Counted from the stretch's first letter, positions 39,032 through 48,381 are shown. The stretch: 64,000 nucleotides of DNA from Pontibacillus chungwhensis BH030062 (GCF_000770675.1 NZ_AVBG01000002.1:62001-126000), one strand, 5' to 3'. Translations and numbers: made by a program. Notes: generated by a model from the letters alone, not told the origin.

Positions 39032-41158
39032 TTAAGCCGTTTGTTCCTCTTTTTCTGAACCGAAAATGGAACGAGCTAAGATTTCTGCCACATCTTCTGT
39101 TGATACATCTTCTTCTACTTCTTTCGCTTTTGTTCCGTCACTAAGCATCGTTAAGCAGAACGGACAACCACTAGAGATCGTCGTTGGTTCTACTTTCAGC
39201 GCCTGCTCTGTTCGCGCTACGTTCACGCGGTTTCCGGTTTTCTCTTCTGACCACATTAAGCCTCCACCAGCTCCGCAACACATTCCGTTTTGGCGATTTC
39301 GCTGCATTTCAACGACCTCAACTCCTGGGATTTGCTTCAGGATATCGCGAGGTGGTTCGTACACTTCGTTATAACGGCCAAGGTAACAAGAATCATGATA
39401 CGTGATCTTTTCTTTTACTTCGTGACTCGGCTGTAAGCGACCATCTTTCACAAGCTCTGCTAATAGCTCTGTATGATGATATACTTCCGCTTCGAAACCA
39501 AAGTCCGGATACTCATTCTTGAATACGTTATACGCGTGTGGGTCGATCGTGACGATCTTCTTCACTTCCGCTTTCTCAAATTCTTTAATGTTCTTCTCAG
39601 CAAGGTCCTGGAATAAGAACTCGTTTCCTAAACGGCGTGCTGTGTCCCCTGAGTTTCGCTCTTTGTTACCGAGTATGGCGAACTTCACACCCGCTTCATT
39701 TAACAAGCGAGCGAATGACATCGCAATCTTCTGTGAACGGTTGTCGTAAGAACCCATTGAACTTACCCAGAACAGATACTCAAATTCTTCTCCGTCTTTT
39801 TGAAGTTCCTTAACCGTTGGAATACGAACAGATTCGTTCTCTTTCTTCCAATTCTCACGCTCTTTCTTAGAAAGACCCCAAGGGTTCCCCTGGCGCTCAA
39901 TGTTCATCATCGCACGCTGAGCATCTTGGTCCATCTTCCCTTCCGTTAGAACAAGGTAACGACGAAGGTCGATAATCTTATCAACGTGTTCATTCATAAC
40001 CGGGCACTGATCTTCACAGTTACGGCACGTCGTACAAGCCCAGATCTCTTCTTCTGTAATGACGTCCCCGATTAAGCTTGATGTTTCAACATTTTCCAAG
40101 CTTGCCGCTGTTTCATTCTGAGAAGCTTTCGCCATTTGAGCCAACTGATTCCCATCTGTGTTCGAGAATGCATAAGTCGGTACCCAAGGTGACTGACCTG
40201 TTACGGCAGCTCCTTTTTCTGTTAGGTGATCACGTAGTTTAATGATTAAATCCATAGGGCTCAGCATCTTCCCTGTCCCTGTTGCAGGACAAGCATTTGT
40301 ACAGCGGCCACACTCTACACAAGCATATAGATCAATCATTTGCAGATAAGTAAAGTCTTCAATCTTGCCCGCCCCAAAGGTAACTTCTTCTTCATCTTCC
40401 CCTTCGATGTCGAAGTCGATCTTTTCAAGCTTTCCTGCACGTTTGTCTTTTGCCATAAATACGTTTACAGGTCCTGCGAGTAGGTGAGCGTGCTTCGATT
40501 GTGGTACGTAAACAAGGAATGTAAGTAAAATTAATAAGTGAATCCACCAGGAGATAAAGAATATGGCTGCGGCTGCCGTTTCGCCGATCCAGCTAAATAA
40601 GAAAGCAATGCCTGAAGCGACTGGCTCTGACCATGTTAGCTCTTCCCCGTGCCAAATAATCTCCATGCCGTTACCAAGTAAAACAGAAACCATTAATGTT
40701 CCGATAAAGATTAGAACTAGCCCAGCTTTCAAGCCACGTTTCAGACGAACGAGCTTCTCAATGTAACGACGATAAAACGCCCACACCACCGCTGTAATAA
40801 TGGTTAAGGTCACAAGTTCCTGGAAGAATGTAAAGCCAGGATAGAGCGGGCCAAGCGGTAAATGACCTTCTTCACTAAGACCTTTGATAATAAAGTCAAT
40901 AGCACCAAATTGAACTAAAATAAACCCATAAAACATCATGACGTGAATAGCGCCTGATTTCTTATCTTTTAATAACTTCTTCTGTCCGAACACGTAGACC
41001 ATAATATCCTTCAGACGTTCTTTTAACTGCAGGTCAAAATCCATTTTCTTCCCAAGTTGAATGTAGGCAATGCGCGTTCTAACAACTCGTACAAACAAAT
41101 ACAAACCGTAAGCGGTTACAATTAAAAACATAATCCAATTTAACAACAGTAAATCCAT
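39032..41158 (-). CDS. fadF: Membrane iron-sulfur oxidoreductase FadF
   Basis: Probable electron carrier that passes electrons from acyl-CoA dehydrogenase and ETF to the quinone pool. The 708-residue protein starts with about six membrane helices (roughly 1-245, narG-gamma-like), followed by two 4Fe-4S clusters (CVECGRCTNACPATG and CTTCRNCEDQCPVM) and two CCG cysteine-rich domains, the first degenerate and the second with YHDSCYLGRY and MCCGAGGGLMW. It corresponds to B. subtilis ywjF/fadF. A FadR-like box lies upstream. Confidence 0.93.
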   Translation of the reverse strand: MDLLLLNWIMFLIVTAYGLYLFVRVVRTRIAYIQLGKKMDFDLQLKERLKDIMVYVFGQKKLLKDKKSGAIHVMMFYGFILVQFGAIDFIIKGLSEEGHLPLGPLYPGFTFFQELVTLTIITAVVWAFYRRYIEKLVRLKRGLKAGLVLIFIGTLMVSVLLGNGMEIIWHGEELTWSEPVASGIAFLFSWIGETAAAAIFFISWWIHLLILLTFLVYVPQSKHAHLLAGPVNVFMAKDKRAGKLEKIDFDIEGEDEEEVTFGAGKIEDFTYLQMIDLYACVECGRCTNACPATGTGKMLSPMDLIIKLRDHLTEKGAAVTGQSPWVPTYAFSNTDGNQLAQMAKASQNETAASLENVETSSLIGDVITEEEIWACTTCRNCEDQCPVMNEHVDKIIDLRRYLVLTEGKMDQDAQRAMMNIERQGNPWGLSKKERENWKKENESVRIPTVKELQKDGEEFEYLFWVSSMGSYDNRSQKIAMSFARLLNEAGVKFAILGNKERNSGDTARRLGNEFLFQDLAEKNIKEFEKAEVKKIVTIDPHAYNVFKNEYPDFGFEAEVYHHTELLAELVKDGRLQPSHEVKEKITYHDSCYLGRYNEVYEPPRDILKQIPGVEVVEMQRNRQNGMCCGAGGGLMWSEEKTGNRVNVARTEQALKVEPTTISSGCPFCLTMLSDGTKAKEVEEDVSTEDVAEILARSIFGSEKEEQTA

Positions 41159-41269
41159 TCACTGCGCCCCCTTTGTTTATATGCGTATCTTCTTCCCCTG
41201 ACCCCTTTTTAACAACAAAATAAGAAAACAACAAAAATATTCTGACTTCTATATCTTTATATTACAGAA

Positions 41270-41283
41270 TGAATGAACATTCA
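41270..41283. promoter_or_regulatory. FadR-type operator between fadF and clsB
   Basis: TGAATG-AA-CATTCA is a perfect dyad and extends to TGACTGAATG-TT-CATTCATTC on the minus strand. This resembles the B. subtilis FadR box (TGAATGANTANTCATTCA), and fadF is a FadR target there. It lies 112 bp upstream of fadF. It is shared with the divergent clsB side. Confidence 0.65.
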
Positions 41284-41387
41284 GTCAACATCTTTCCTTC
41301 TTATTTATGTTCAATTTTATATAATTCAGGGAAAGATAGAAGTATGCTTATTTATTTGAAAGCCTTGAAAGGAGCTTATCTCCGTTT

Positions 41388-42578
41388 ATGATCTTTATAT
41401 ATATTATTGTAGCTATTTTTTTATTAATTGGTTTACTATTATTGGATTTCTCATTGGGGAAGAAAAATCACAGAAAAAACGTACGCTTTCTCGATTTTGA
41501 AAGTACAACAGGCGATTATCAAATCTACACATCCGGCGACCCCTTGTTTGAAGATCTCTTTCAAGACTTAAGACACGCTAAGAAGAAGATTGATATGATG
41601 TTCTTTATCATTAAGACCGATGAAATCAGCCGGGAACTATTGGAGATTCTAAAGCAAAAGGCAGAAGAAGGTCTTCAAGTTCGACTACTACTTGATCGAA
41701 TTGGCAGCTACCGCATTAATTCCAAAGTCATTAAGGAATTAAACCAATCAGGAGTCGAGTTTGCCTTTAGTGAAAAGCCAAAATTCCCTTATTTCTTCTA
41801 CCGCTCACAACGGCGTAACCACCGTAAGATTACAATTATTGATGGTGATGTAGGGTACATAGGAGGCTTTAATGTAGGACGGGAATACTTAGGTAAGGAT
41901 GCTGAACTTGGCAAGTGGCGAGATTATCACCTTCGATTACTAGGGGATATTGTCCAGCACCTTCAGTCTACCTTCTTCGATGATTGGTACCTAGCGACGG
42001 GGCATCATGATGAAGAGCCGGTCCCTACTGAAACGGAGGGGGAGAAATGGATCGAAATTGCTGCAACAGATGGGGTGCAGCTTGAAGATGTTTTTGAAAG
42101 CTTAATCTGTCAGGCAAAAGAGGAAATATTCATCGGTACACCTTATTTCATACCGAGTGAACGTTTGTTTAAATGCCTGACTGATGCTCTAGAGCGCGGG
42201 GTCAATGTAAAAGTAATCGTGCCTATGAAGGCCGATCACCCGCTTGTTAAAGAAGCAGGTCTTCCTTATATGATGCGCCTCATCGATGCAGGTGGCGAGG
42301 TGTATATGTTTGATCAGGGTTTCTATCACGCCAAAGTGGTTATTGTGGATCAACAATTATGTGATATTGGAACAGCTAACTTTGACCGCAGAAGCCTATT
42401 CTTAAATAAAGAAGTAAACACGATTATTCATAACCCCCGTTTTGTGATGGACCTGCGCTTGGCCTTTTTAAGAGACGTACAAGACAGCCAGCCGCTTAAT
42501 GATCATCTGATCCAGCTCTTTACCATTCGAACTAAAATCAAAATAGGAATTGCCCGTTTTTTCCGCCCCCTACTATAA
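41388..42578 (+). CDS. clsB: Cardiolipin synthase-like phospholipase D family protein
   Basis: Probable cardiolipin synthase that joins two phosphatidylglycerols, membrane attached. The 396-residue protein has one N-terminal hydrophobic helix (about 1-22) and two HKD motifs: NHRKITIIDGDVGYIGGFN (H at about 143) and YHAKVVIVDQQLCDIGTANFD (about 310). It is shorter than the classical ~480-residue Cls with two N-terminal helices, and corresponds to B. subtilis ywjE. It overlaps nothing and is followed 15 bp later by uvsE, forming a two-gene plus-strand unit. Confidence 0.92.
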   Translation: MIFIYIIVAIFLLIGLLLLDFSLGKKNHRKNVRFLDFESTTGDYQIYTSGDPLFEDLFQDLRHAKKKIDMMFFIIKTDEISRELLEILKQKAEEGLQVRLLLDRIGSYRINSKVIKELNQSGVEFAFSEKPKFPYFFYRSQRRNHRKITIIDGDVGYIGGFNVGREYLGKDAELGKWRDYHLRLLGDIVQHLQSTFFDDWYLATGHHDEEPVPTETEGEKWIEIAATDGVQLEDVFESLICQAKEEIFIGTPYFIPSERLFKCLTDALERGVNVKVIVPMKADHPLVKEAGLPYMMRLIDAGGEVYMFDQGFYHAKVVIVDQQLCDIGTANFDRRSLFLNKEVNTIIHNPRFVMDLRLAFLRDVQDSQPLNDHLIQLFTIRTKIKIGIARFFRPLL

Positions 42579-42593
42579 GAAAGGATGACCTTC

Positions 42594-43547
42594 ATGCGCA
42601 TACGCTTTGGATTTGTTTCCCACACGTTGTCTCTGTGGGAGGCAGTTCCTGCTAAGACTTTAACATTTAAACGCTATTCCGCCATGACAGAAGATGAGCG
42701 CAAGGATAAACTTTTAGAGGTGACAGCTAAAAATTTATACCATACGAAGCGCGCCCTCTGGTTTAGCAGAGCAGCTGAAATCCCGCTTTACCGATTCTCC
42801 TCATCCATCGTGCCCTTGGCTACTCATCCTGAAGTAGCATGGGATTTCGTCACCCCTTTTAAAAAAGATTGGAAAGAGATTGGTGATCTTGTAAGAGCTG
42901 GCGGTCAGCGAATTAGTTTTCACCCGAATCAATTTACGGTTTTCACAAGTGACAAGCCCCATATTACAGAAAATGCAGTAACCGACATGGTGTACCACTA
43001 TAAGATGCTCGAAGCGATGGGCCTTGAAAAGGAAGGGTTCATCAACATCCATATTGGCGGAGCCTACGGGGATAAAACGTCTGCTTTAGACCGGTTTCAC
43101 AAAAACATATATCAGATGCCTGATGAAGTCCGTAAACGGATGACAATTGAAAATGATGATAAAACGTATACGACCTCTGAAACGCTCGAAGCTGCTGAGC
43201 AAGCTGGACTTCCTGTTATGTTTGATTATCACCATGAAATGGCGAACCCTGGCACGGAGGATTACGAATCTCTTCTCCCTCGTTTGTTTCAGACCTGGTC
43301 AGGTACTGGCTATCCACCTAAAGTGCACATATCTTCACCTAAATCAACAGAAAAGTACCGAGCTCATGCAGACTTCGTTGATCCAGAATATGCGCTTCCG
43401 TTTTTAAAAGCATGCAAGAAAGAAACCGATGTTCTTGATGTGATGATTGAAGCAAAAGAAAAAGATCGAGCCCTCCTCCAGATTGTAGAAGATTTGAGCG
43501 CGATCCGCGGTGTGAAACGTGTGCGTGGTGGTGAAATTGAGTTTTAA
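42594..43547 (+). CDS. uvsE: UV DNA damage endonuclease
   Basis: Cuts 5' of pyrimidine dimers and other lesions, an alternative to nucleotide excision by UvrABC. The ATG at 42594, nine bases after AAAGG, gives 317 residues; the ATG at 42585 overlaps the ribosome-binding site. A TIM-barrel metalloenzyme with ISFHPNQFTVF, INIHIGGAYGDK, TIENDDKTY and MFDYHHEMANPG metal-site motifs. Counterpart of B. subtilis ywjD. In spore formers it helps repair UV damage. Confidence 0.93.
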   Translation: MRIRFGFVSHTLSLWEAVPAKTLTFKRYSAMTEDERKDKLLEVTAKNLYHTKRALWFSRAAEIPLYRFSSSIVPLATHPEVAWDFVTPFKKDWKEIGDLVRAGGQRISFHPNQFTVFTSDKPHITENAVTDMVYHYKMLEAMGLEKEGFINIHIGGAYGDKTSALDRFHKNIYQMPDEVRKRMTIENDDKTYTTSETLEAAEQAGLPVMFDYHHEMANPGTEDYESLLPRLFQTWSGTGYPPKVHISSPKSTEKYRAHADFVDPEYALPFLKACKKETDVLDVMIEAKEKDRALLQIVEDLSAIRGVKRVRGGEIEF

Positions 43548-43727
43548 TTATTTGAACCAGGATTCAATTAATGGACTTACTTGCTCGTAAGCTTTAAAGC
43601 CCAGGTAAATGCCTACAATGCCCGTTACACCCGCTAAGGCCGGCGGTGCTGGAATGGGGAGTTTAAAAAGAGCAAATATGAAGCCAACTAAAAATCCTGT
43701 AAAAATGGAAAGAAGGATTACTTTCAT
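43548..43727 (-). CDS. XapX-domain small membrane protein
   Basis: A 59-residue protein easily missed for its size. It starts at an ATG at 43727 with AAAGGGG upstream and ends immediately against the uvsE stop codon on the other strand. Two hydrophobic segments (about 3-21 and 29-45) flank a loop with the XapX signature PAPPALAGVTGIVGIYLG. The family is widespread and of unknown function; the motif resembles small membrane subunits. It stands alone on the minus strand. Confidence 0.85.
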   Translation of the reverse strand: MKVILLSIFTGFLVGFIFALFKLPIPAPPALAGVTGIVGIYLGFKAYEQVSPLIESWFK

Positions 43728-43845
43728 AACGACGTGCCCCTTTGTTGTTAGAAGTTGGTTTTAGTATAGTCTTTTTTTATATTTGTTATCAAGGTGGTTC
43801 TCTATTAAAAGCTCTGTTATAGCCGAGACACTTTATTTGATTTTA

Positions 43846-44018
43846 GGCCGTTCGCGTTTAATGAGAGCTAGGGGTGTCTGGGGAACGACTCGCTTTCCGC
43901 AGGCGAGCTGTCGAGCCTCCTCACTCACCCCGTTCGCTCCGGGGTCTCGTCGACCTCTTTCTCCTGCAGGAGTCTCCCCGCTCCCCAGACACCCATTGCC
44001 AAAAGTGGTTGAACGGCC
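43846..44018. repeat. Nested palindromic element, type B (copy 1)
   Basis: Outer arms GGCCGTTC (43846) and GAACGGCC (44011-44018). Inner arms GGGTGTCTGGGG (43872) and CCCCAGACACCC (43983-43994). The core holds ACTCGCTTTCC, a GTCGAG/GGTCTCGTCGAC pair and GGAGTCTCC. It occupies much of the gene-free 43728-44325 interval and is 46 bp from a type A copy. Not coding. Confidence 0.85.
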
Positions 44019-44064
44019 CCCCGCTCGAGCGTTGCTGATGCTTACTTGAAGCTACATGTCGCTT

Positions 44065-44201
44065 GTTTACGTATCTCTCACTATGGAAAAGGTGGGCCCA
44101 AGAACTGCGAGACTCCCGTGGGAAAAAGAGCCAGTCTAGTTCCCACAGGAAAGCGAGTGGTTTCCAGGCCCACCTTACACTCAATTAAAGCAAACGGAAA
44201 C
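44065..44201. repeat. Nested palindromic element, type A (copy 1)
   Basis: Outer arms GTTTACGT (44065) and AAACGGAAAC (44192-44201). Inner arms AAGGTGGGCC (44089) and GGCCCACCTT (44167-44176). The core has CTGCGAGACTCCCGTGGG and the matching CCCACAGGAAAGCGAGTGG. At 137 bp it is a short, internally deleted copy of this element compared with the others here. Confidence 0.85.
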
Positions 44202-44281
44202 ATTCTCTCAGCCTCGAGCCTTCATAAGGGGCTTATATGGATTAAATGAAATTCAATAATAAACACTAAAAGAGCCATATT

Positions 44282-44318
44282 AAAAAAAGGGATCTTCTCC
44301 ATGAAGATCCCTTTTTTC
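44282..44318. terminator. Terminator of argS
   Basis: A perfect 15-bp stem, AAAAAAGGGATCTTC with GAAGATCCCTTTTTT (44283-44297 and 44303-44317), gives T-runs in both directions immediately after argS. Confidence 0.93.
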
Positions 44319-44325
44319 TATACAC

Positions 44326-45996
44326 TTACATTCTTTCTGGAGCGGATACTCCAATTAGTTTCAGTGCGTTTTCAATTGTTTGACGAGTCGCTTCCATGAG
44401 TGCCATACGTGCTTGTGTGCGTTCTACTTGCTCTGTATCTAACACTTTCTCTGCGTTGTAGAAGCTGTGTAAGTCAGATGCTAAGTCGAACACATACTGC
44501 GTCACGCGGTGAGGCATGCGCTTCTCAGCAGAATCAGCCACTAGTTGTGGGAAGTCGCCAAGACGCTTCAATAGCGCTTCTTCTTTTTCTGAAGAAAGAT
44601 GCGTGCCATCGATTTCTTGTGTGAATTCGAAGCCTTTCTCTTTCGCAGAACGAAGCATGCTGCAAATACGTGCGTGCGCGTATTGAACGTAGTAAACCGG
44701 GTTGTCGTTTGATTCAGACTTCGCTAAGTCCATATCAAAGTCAAGGTGAGAGTCACTAGAACGCATGCTGAAGAAGTAACGCATTGCGTCAATTCCGACT
44801 TCATCCATAAGTTCACGTAGTGTAACAGCTTTCCCTGTACGCTTACTCATTTTCACTTTTTCACCGTCTTGGAATAGGTTCACCATTTGGATGATTTCCA
44901 CTTCAAGCGTACCTTCATCATTACCAAGCGCTTGTATTGCTGCTTTCATACGTGGAATATACCCATGGTGGTCTGCTCCCCAAATGTTAATAAGCGTTTC
45001 GTAGCCACGCTCTAATTTGTTTTGGTGGTAAGCGATGTCTGGCGTCAGGTACGTGTAGCTGCCGTCATTTTTAATAAGAACGCGGTCTTTATCGTCACCA
45101 AAGTCTGTCGTGCGGAACCACGTTGCTCCGTCTTGTTCGTAAACGTAGCCTTTTTCCTTTAGTGTCTCAACGGCTTGTTGGACTTTTCCGGAATCGTATA
45201 GAGATGTTTCAGAGAACCACTCATCGAACGGAACGCGGTACATCGCTAAGTCGTCTTCGATTTTCTTCAGTTCATATTTCAACCCGTATTCGCGGAAGAA
45301 CTTCAGGCGCTCTTCTTCTGATGTGTGCTTCCACTTGTCGCCATATTCCTCTACAAGGCTGTTACCAAGCTCGATGATGTCTTTTCCGTTGTACCCGTCT
45401 TCAGGCATTGGGAAGTCTTCACCAAGCGCCTGCATGTAGCGCGCTTCCATGGATGTAGCCAGGTTGTTGATCTGGTTACCGGCATCGTTAATATAGTATT
45501 CACGAGTCACATTGTAACCTGCTTTGTCTAAGATGTTGCAAAGCGCATCCCCTACAGAGGCACCACGCGCGTGGCCAAGGTGAAGGTCACCTGTCGGGTT
45601 TGCTGATACAAACTCAACTTGAATCTTGTGGCCGTTTCCAACCTGACTAGAACCATAGCTTTCGCCTGCTTTCAGGATGGTTGGGACAAGGTCTGTCAGG
45701 TACTGATTGTTCATAAAGAAGTTAATGAAACCAGGACCTGCAATCTCCATTTGTTTAATGGATGCTTTCGATTGGTCAAAATTCGCTACAATATCTTCTG
45801 CGATTTGACGGGGCGCTTTACGCGCAACACGAGCTAGCTGCATTGCCATGTTCGTCGCATAGTCACCGTGGCTCTTGTCTTTTGGCGTTTCTAAAACGAC
45901 AGGGGGTAATTCACTTTCACTTGCTAATTCGGCTTTCAATACGGCTTGAATAATTTCCTGTTTTAACTTTTGTTCCGTTTGTTCAACAATATTCAT
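44326..45996 (-). CDS. argS: Arginyl-tRNA synthetase
   Basis: Charges tRNA-Arg with arginine. The 556-residue class I enzyme has the N-terminal Add1 domain, the HIGH motif as [15 protein letters not shown] (about residue 131-145), [12 protein letters not shown] for the KMSKS region (about 368-379), and the C-terminal helical anticodon-binding domain with the FYNAEKVL motif. The start codon overlaps the ywiB stop by four bases (ATGA), implying translational coupling. Same order as B. subtilis ywiB-argS. Confidence 0.97.
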   Translation of the reverse strand: MNIVEQTEQKLKQEIIQAVLKAELASESELPPVVLETPKDKSHGDYATNMAMQLARVARKAPRQIAEDIVANFDQSKASIKQMEIAGPGFINFFMNNQYLTDLVPTILKAGESYGSSQVGNGHKIQVEFVSANPTGDLHLGHARGASVGDALCNILDKAGYNVTREYYINDAGNQINNLATSMEARYMQALGEDFPMPEDGYNGKDIIELGNSLVEEYGDKWKHTSEEERLKFFREYGLKYELKKIEDDLAMYRVPFDEWFSETSLYDSGKVQQAVETLKEKGYVYEQDGATWFRTTDFGDDKDRVLIKNDGSYTYLTPDIAYHQNKLERGYETLINIWGADHHGYIPRMKAAIQALGNDEGTLEVEIIQMVNLFQDGEKVKMSKRTGKAVTLRELMDEVGIDAMRYFFSMRSSDSHLDFDMDLAKSESNDNPVYYVQYAHARICSMLRSAKEKGFEFTQEIDGTHLSSEKEEALLKRLGDFPQLVADSAEKRMPHRVTQYVFDLASDLHSFYNAEKVLDTEQVERTQARMALMEATRQTIENALKLIGVSAPERM

Positions 45997-46436
45997 GATT
46001 GGCCCTCCTCTTTAAATCGTAAGGATAAACGATGACGTTGTTTCTGTTGTCCGTTCACTTCTAAGTCGTAATTTATTTTCAGCATGCCCTTCAAGACGTC
46101 ATTAGATTCTTGGAAGGATATCGTTTTCGTTGTGGTCTGCAGGTGAAATTTTCCGTACTGGTGGTGATAGACACTTTCGGTACTTTGTTTCTCACGGAAT
46201 ACCTGATTCATTCGTATAGGACCCGTCCGACGAATGATGACTTTGTCCGGATGAATCGTTACAAGGTTATCCACTTTCGCTTCATCCTCTGTCTTTTCCG
46301 TGAAACGAATAATGTGAGTATCCCCTTTCTGAACATAATCTCCGGGCTCGTCTACAACAATATTCTGCTTCTGATCTTCATCTTTAATCTCTGTCTCTAG
46401 TCGAACACGTACAAGAGTACGATCCTCCGCCATCAT
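45993..46436 (-). CDS. ywiB: DUF1934 beta-barrel protein YwiB
   Basis: A small conserved Firmicute protein of 147 residues, calycin-like beta barrel, function unknown. Visible pattern: alternating strands [37 protein letters not shown] and [16 protein letters not shown], ending [11 protein letters not shown]. It directly precedes and overlaps argS by four bases, as in B. subtilis. AGAGGTG precedes tandem ATG codons, of which either may be used. Confidence 0.88.
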   Translation of the reverse strand: MMAEDRTLVRVRLETEIKDEDQKQNIVVDEPGDYVQKGDTHIIRFTEKTEDEAKVDNLVTIHPDKVIIRRTGPIRMNQVFREKQSTESVYHHQYGKFHLQTTTKTISFQESNDVLKGMLKINYDLEVNGQQKQRHRLSLRFKEEGQS

Positions 46437-46530
46437 ACGTCACCTCTTCTTTCTAACCAGTCGTCAATCCCGATCTTCTTAACTTAACCATTATAAGAAT
46501 TCCAGACGAAAAACTCAATAGATGATTACT

Positions 46531-46660
46531 AGAAAAGCGCAGGCGACTGTTCAGCCCCGTACGGATAAGCGAGCTACTGTAGGTCTGCGCAGCAGACTGG
46601 AGGTAGATTGCTTATCGCGCTAGGGGCTAGGAGCCGGAGCTAGATCCAGAAAAGCGCAGG
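46531..46660. repeat. Hairpin element flanked by 13-bp direct repeats
   Basis: AGAAAAGCGCAGG occurs at 46531-46543 and again at 46648-46660. Between them lie nested arms: CAGCCCC/GGGGCT (46552, 46623), GATAAGC/GCTTATC (46564, 46610) and GTCTGC/GCAGAC (46583, 46592). The whole can fold into one long hairpin. A similar element with GAAAAGCGGAGGCG ends is common in Bacillus genomes, from memory. It is next to the 21-bp array. Confidence 0.75.
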
Positions 46661-46662
46661 GG

Positions 46663-47165
46663 GCGGAGTCTGGACACTCTTGTTGTGAATCTCGACACTT
46701 TTGGCGCGCATTTAGACACTTTTGTCTTTTGTCCGGACACTCTTGGCGCTTGTTCTGACTCTTTCGGCTCTTGTCCGGACACTCTTGGCGCTCGTTCCGA
46801 CTCTTTCGGCTCTTGTCCGGACGCTCTGGGCGCTTGTTCTGACTCTTTTGCCTCTTGTCCTGACGCTCTCGACGTGTTCCGACTCTTTCGGCTCTTGTCC
46901 GGACACTCTTAGCGCTCGTTCCGACTCTTTCGGCTCTTGTCCGGACACTCTTGGCGCTCGTTCTGACTCTTTCGGCTCTTGTCCTGACGCTCTTGGCGCT
47001 TGTTCTGACTCTTTTGCCTCTTGTCCGGACTCTTCAACCTCTCATCCAGACACTATCGCCGCTCGTCCGGACTCTTCCGCCTCTCATCCAGACACTCCTC
47101 CCCTCATCCGGACACTATCCACCCACGTTCCGACACTTTCCCCCAGCGTCTCGACGCTCTCCCCA
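46663..47165. repeat. 21-bp helically phased tandem array, 24 units
   Basis: A GAC anchor recurs at 46673 and then every 21 bp through 47154, 24 times, with one 19-bp step (46862 to 46881). Two alternating unit types, around CTCTTGTCCGGACACTC and CGCTTGTTCTGACTCTT, give a 42-bp higher order in the middle. Towards the 3' end the units become CTCATCC-rich. The interval is gene-free: the open frames it contains are periodic artefacts broken by the 2-bp deletion. Confidence 0.92.
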
Positions 47166-47182
47166 CAAGAAAACTGTTCAAT

Positions 47183-47210
47183 AAAAAAAGACCCGGCATA
47201 AGCGAGTCTT
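47183..47210 (-). terminator. Terminator of the AimR-like gene
   Basis: AAGACCCG (47189-47196) pairs imperfectly with CGAGTCTT (47203-47210), followed by a run of seven T on the minus strand. It lies only 23 bp past the stop, leaving no room for a downstream peptide gene. Confidence 0.8.
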
Positions 47211-47232
47211 CCATACTAGGGTATTCTTTTCT

Positions 47233-48255
47233 TTATAGCTTCTTAAGTTCACTTAACGGAATTCTAGCAAATAGATAATGTCCCTGTCTGATAAAGGCTT
47301 GATGAGATTTTGTAAGAAGTTCTTTATCTTTCTTTGCTTTACCTAAGTAATAATTCTGAAAAGGACTTCGGTCTTGAATCGGTTCGAGTATGTTAATAGC
47401 GGTTTGAATATCACCTTTTGCGATGGCCAAGTGAGCTTGTTCAGATGGATCATTCGTTGTAATTCCTTCATAAATTCCATTTAATGCTGAAACGAAAGGG
47501 ATGTTATGGTTTTTTATACTTTCAAGATAACGCATGTCGCCAGATTCTTCAGCAATACGCAACGATTCATTCACATGATACATGGCTTGTTGATAGCTAT
47601 CGAGTGCATAACTAATAGCTAGGAGGTTATGAACAAAGGACTTCTTTCTTTGATTAAAGGTCTTATTTAATAACCTGAATGCATATTTACGACCTAACAG
47701 CAGTTCATTCTTAGAAAAATGGTACACGAAAAAGGCTTCATCCAATCGTTCCTCATAACAAAGGAACAAAAAGGAATCACGGATCTGTGACATCTCCTCT
47801 GCAATAGCCTCTACATCGTTCCCCACCTTGCCATATTGGTTTAAATCTACGTGAGCATACAATTTTAAGAAGAGCATAATAACATGAATTTCTTTACTGA
47901 GGGGTTTGATTCGATTGAGCTCCATCAGTATTTCATTAGGGTCGTTGTAATGGGTTTTTCGCTCTAATACGATCTTATAAATCTTTCCCCATTGCTGATT
48001 CAAAGGATTTGAACTGGCCTCGTTTATTTTAATGAGCCTCGCACAATCCTCGTGAGACCCTATAATATACAGAAATTCTAACCCTTTGCGCTGGTTTTCT
48101 TCACTATGTGACGTTAAACAAAAATGCGTCATGTATTCTAGCACTTCTGCTCTATCATACTGACGCGACAGGATCTTATATACAGCAAAAATCGGCGCCT
48201 CTTCCGGCTTCTGAAAAGGGCTAATAATGGCTTCAATATTTATACTCTCATCCAC
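47233..48255 (-). CDS. AimR-like RRNPP peptide receptor lacking the DNA-binding domain
   Basis: A 340-residue helical-repeat (TPR-like) protein. The segments NPLNQQWGKIYKI (about residues 88-100) and the C-terminal FARIPLSELKKL resemble conserved parts of phage AimR arbitrium receptors, as does the helix pattern AIAKGDIQTAINILEPI / NYYLGKAKKDKELLTKSHQAF. Phage SPbeta AimR has 386 residues and an N-terminal helix-turn-helix. Here the frame starts, at a GTG with AAGGA upstream, about where that domain would end. No small signal-peptide gene and no phage gene lie nearby. It could also be an unrelated Rap/NprR-type receptor; the family call is moderate. Confidence 0.68.
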   Translation of the reverse strand: MDESINIEAIISPFQKPEEAPIFAVYKILSRQYDRAEVLEYMTHFCLTSHSEENQRKGLEFLYIIGSHEDCARLIKINEASSNPLNQQWGKIYKIVLERKTHYNDPNEILMELNRIKPLSKEIHVIMLFLKLYAHVDLNQYGKVGNDVEAIAEEMSQIRDSFLFLCYEERLDEAFFVYHFSKNELLLGRKYAFRLLNKTFNQRKKSFVHNLLAISYALDSYQQAMYHVNESLRIAEESGDMRYLESIKNHNIPFVSALNGIYEGITTNDPSEQAHLAIAKGDIQTAINILEPIQDRSPFQNYYLGKAKKDKELLTKSHQAFIRQGHYLFARIPLSELKKL

Positions 48256-48381
48256 ATCTCCACTTCCTTTATCGGCGTCTACCTTAGCTGTTACCGTTCG
48301 AATGTTTGCACAAAAACCATTTTTTCACATATCGAACAGACTATCAAGAAAAAAGCGCGCTTTATCACTGCATAGGATAAC

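Noticed and set aside
46685-47201. Overlapping open frames of 75-159 codons on both strands with repeated heptapeptides
   Set aside because: They are translations of a 21-bp array, whose period is a multiple of three. No ribosome-binding site, several frames equally open, and a 2-bp deletion breaks each of them.
47233-48255. Prophage remnant around the AimR-like gene
   Set aside because: The neighbours on both sides are conserved chromosomal genes in their usual order (ywiB-argS, speB-speE). No integrase, capsid, tail or lysis gene and no attachment-site duplication is visible.
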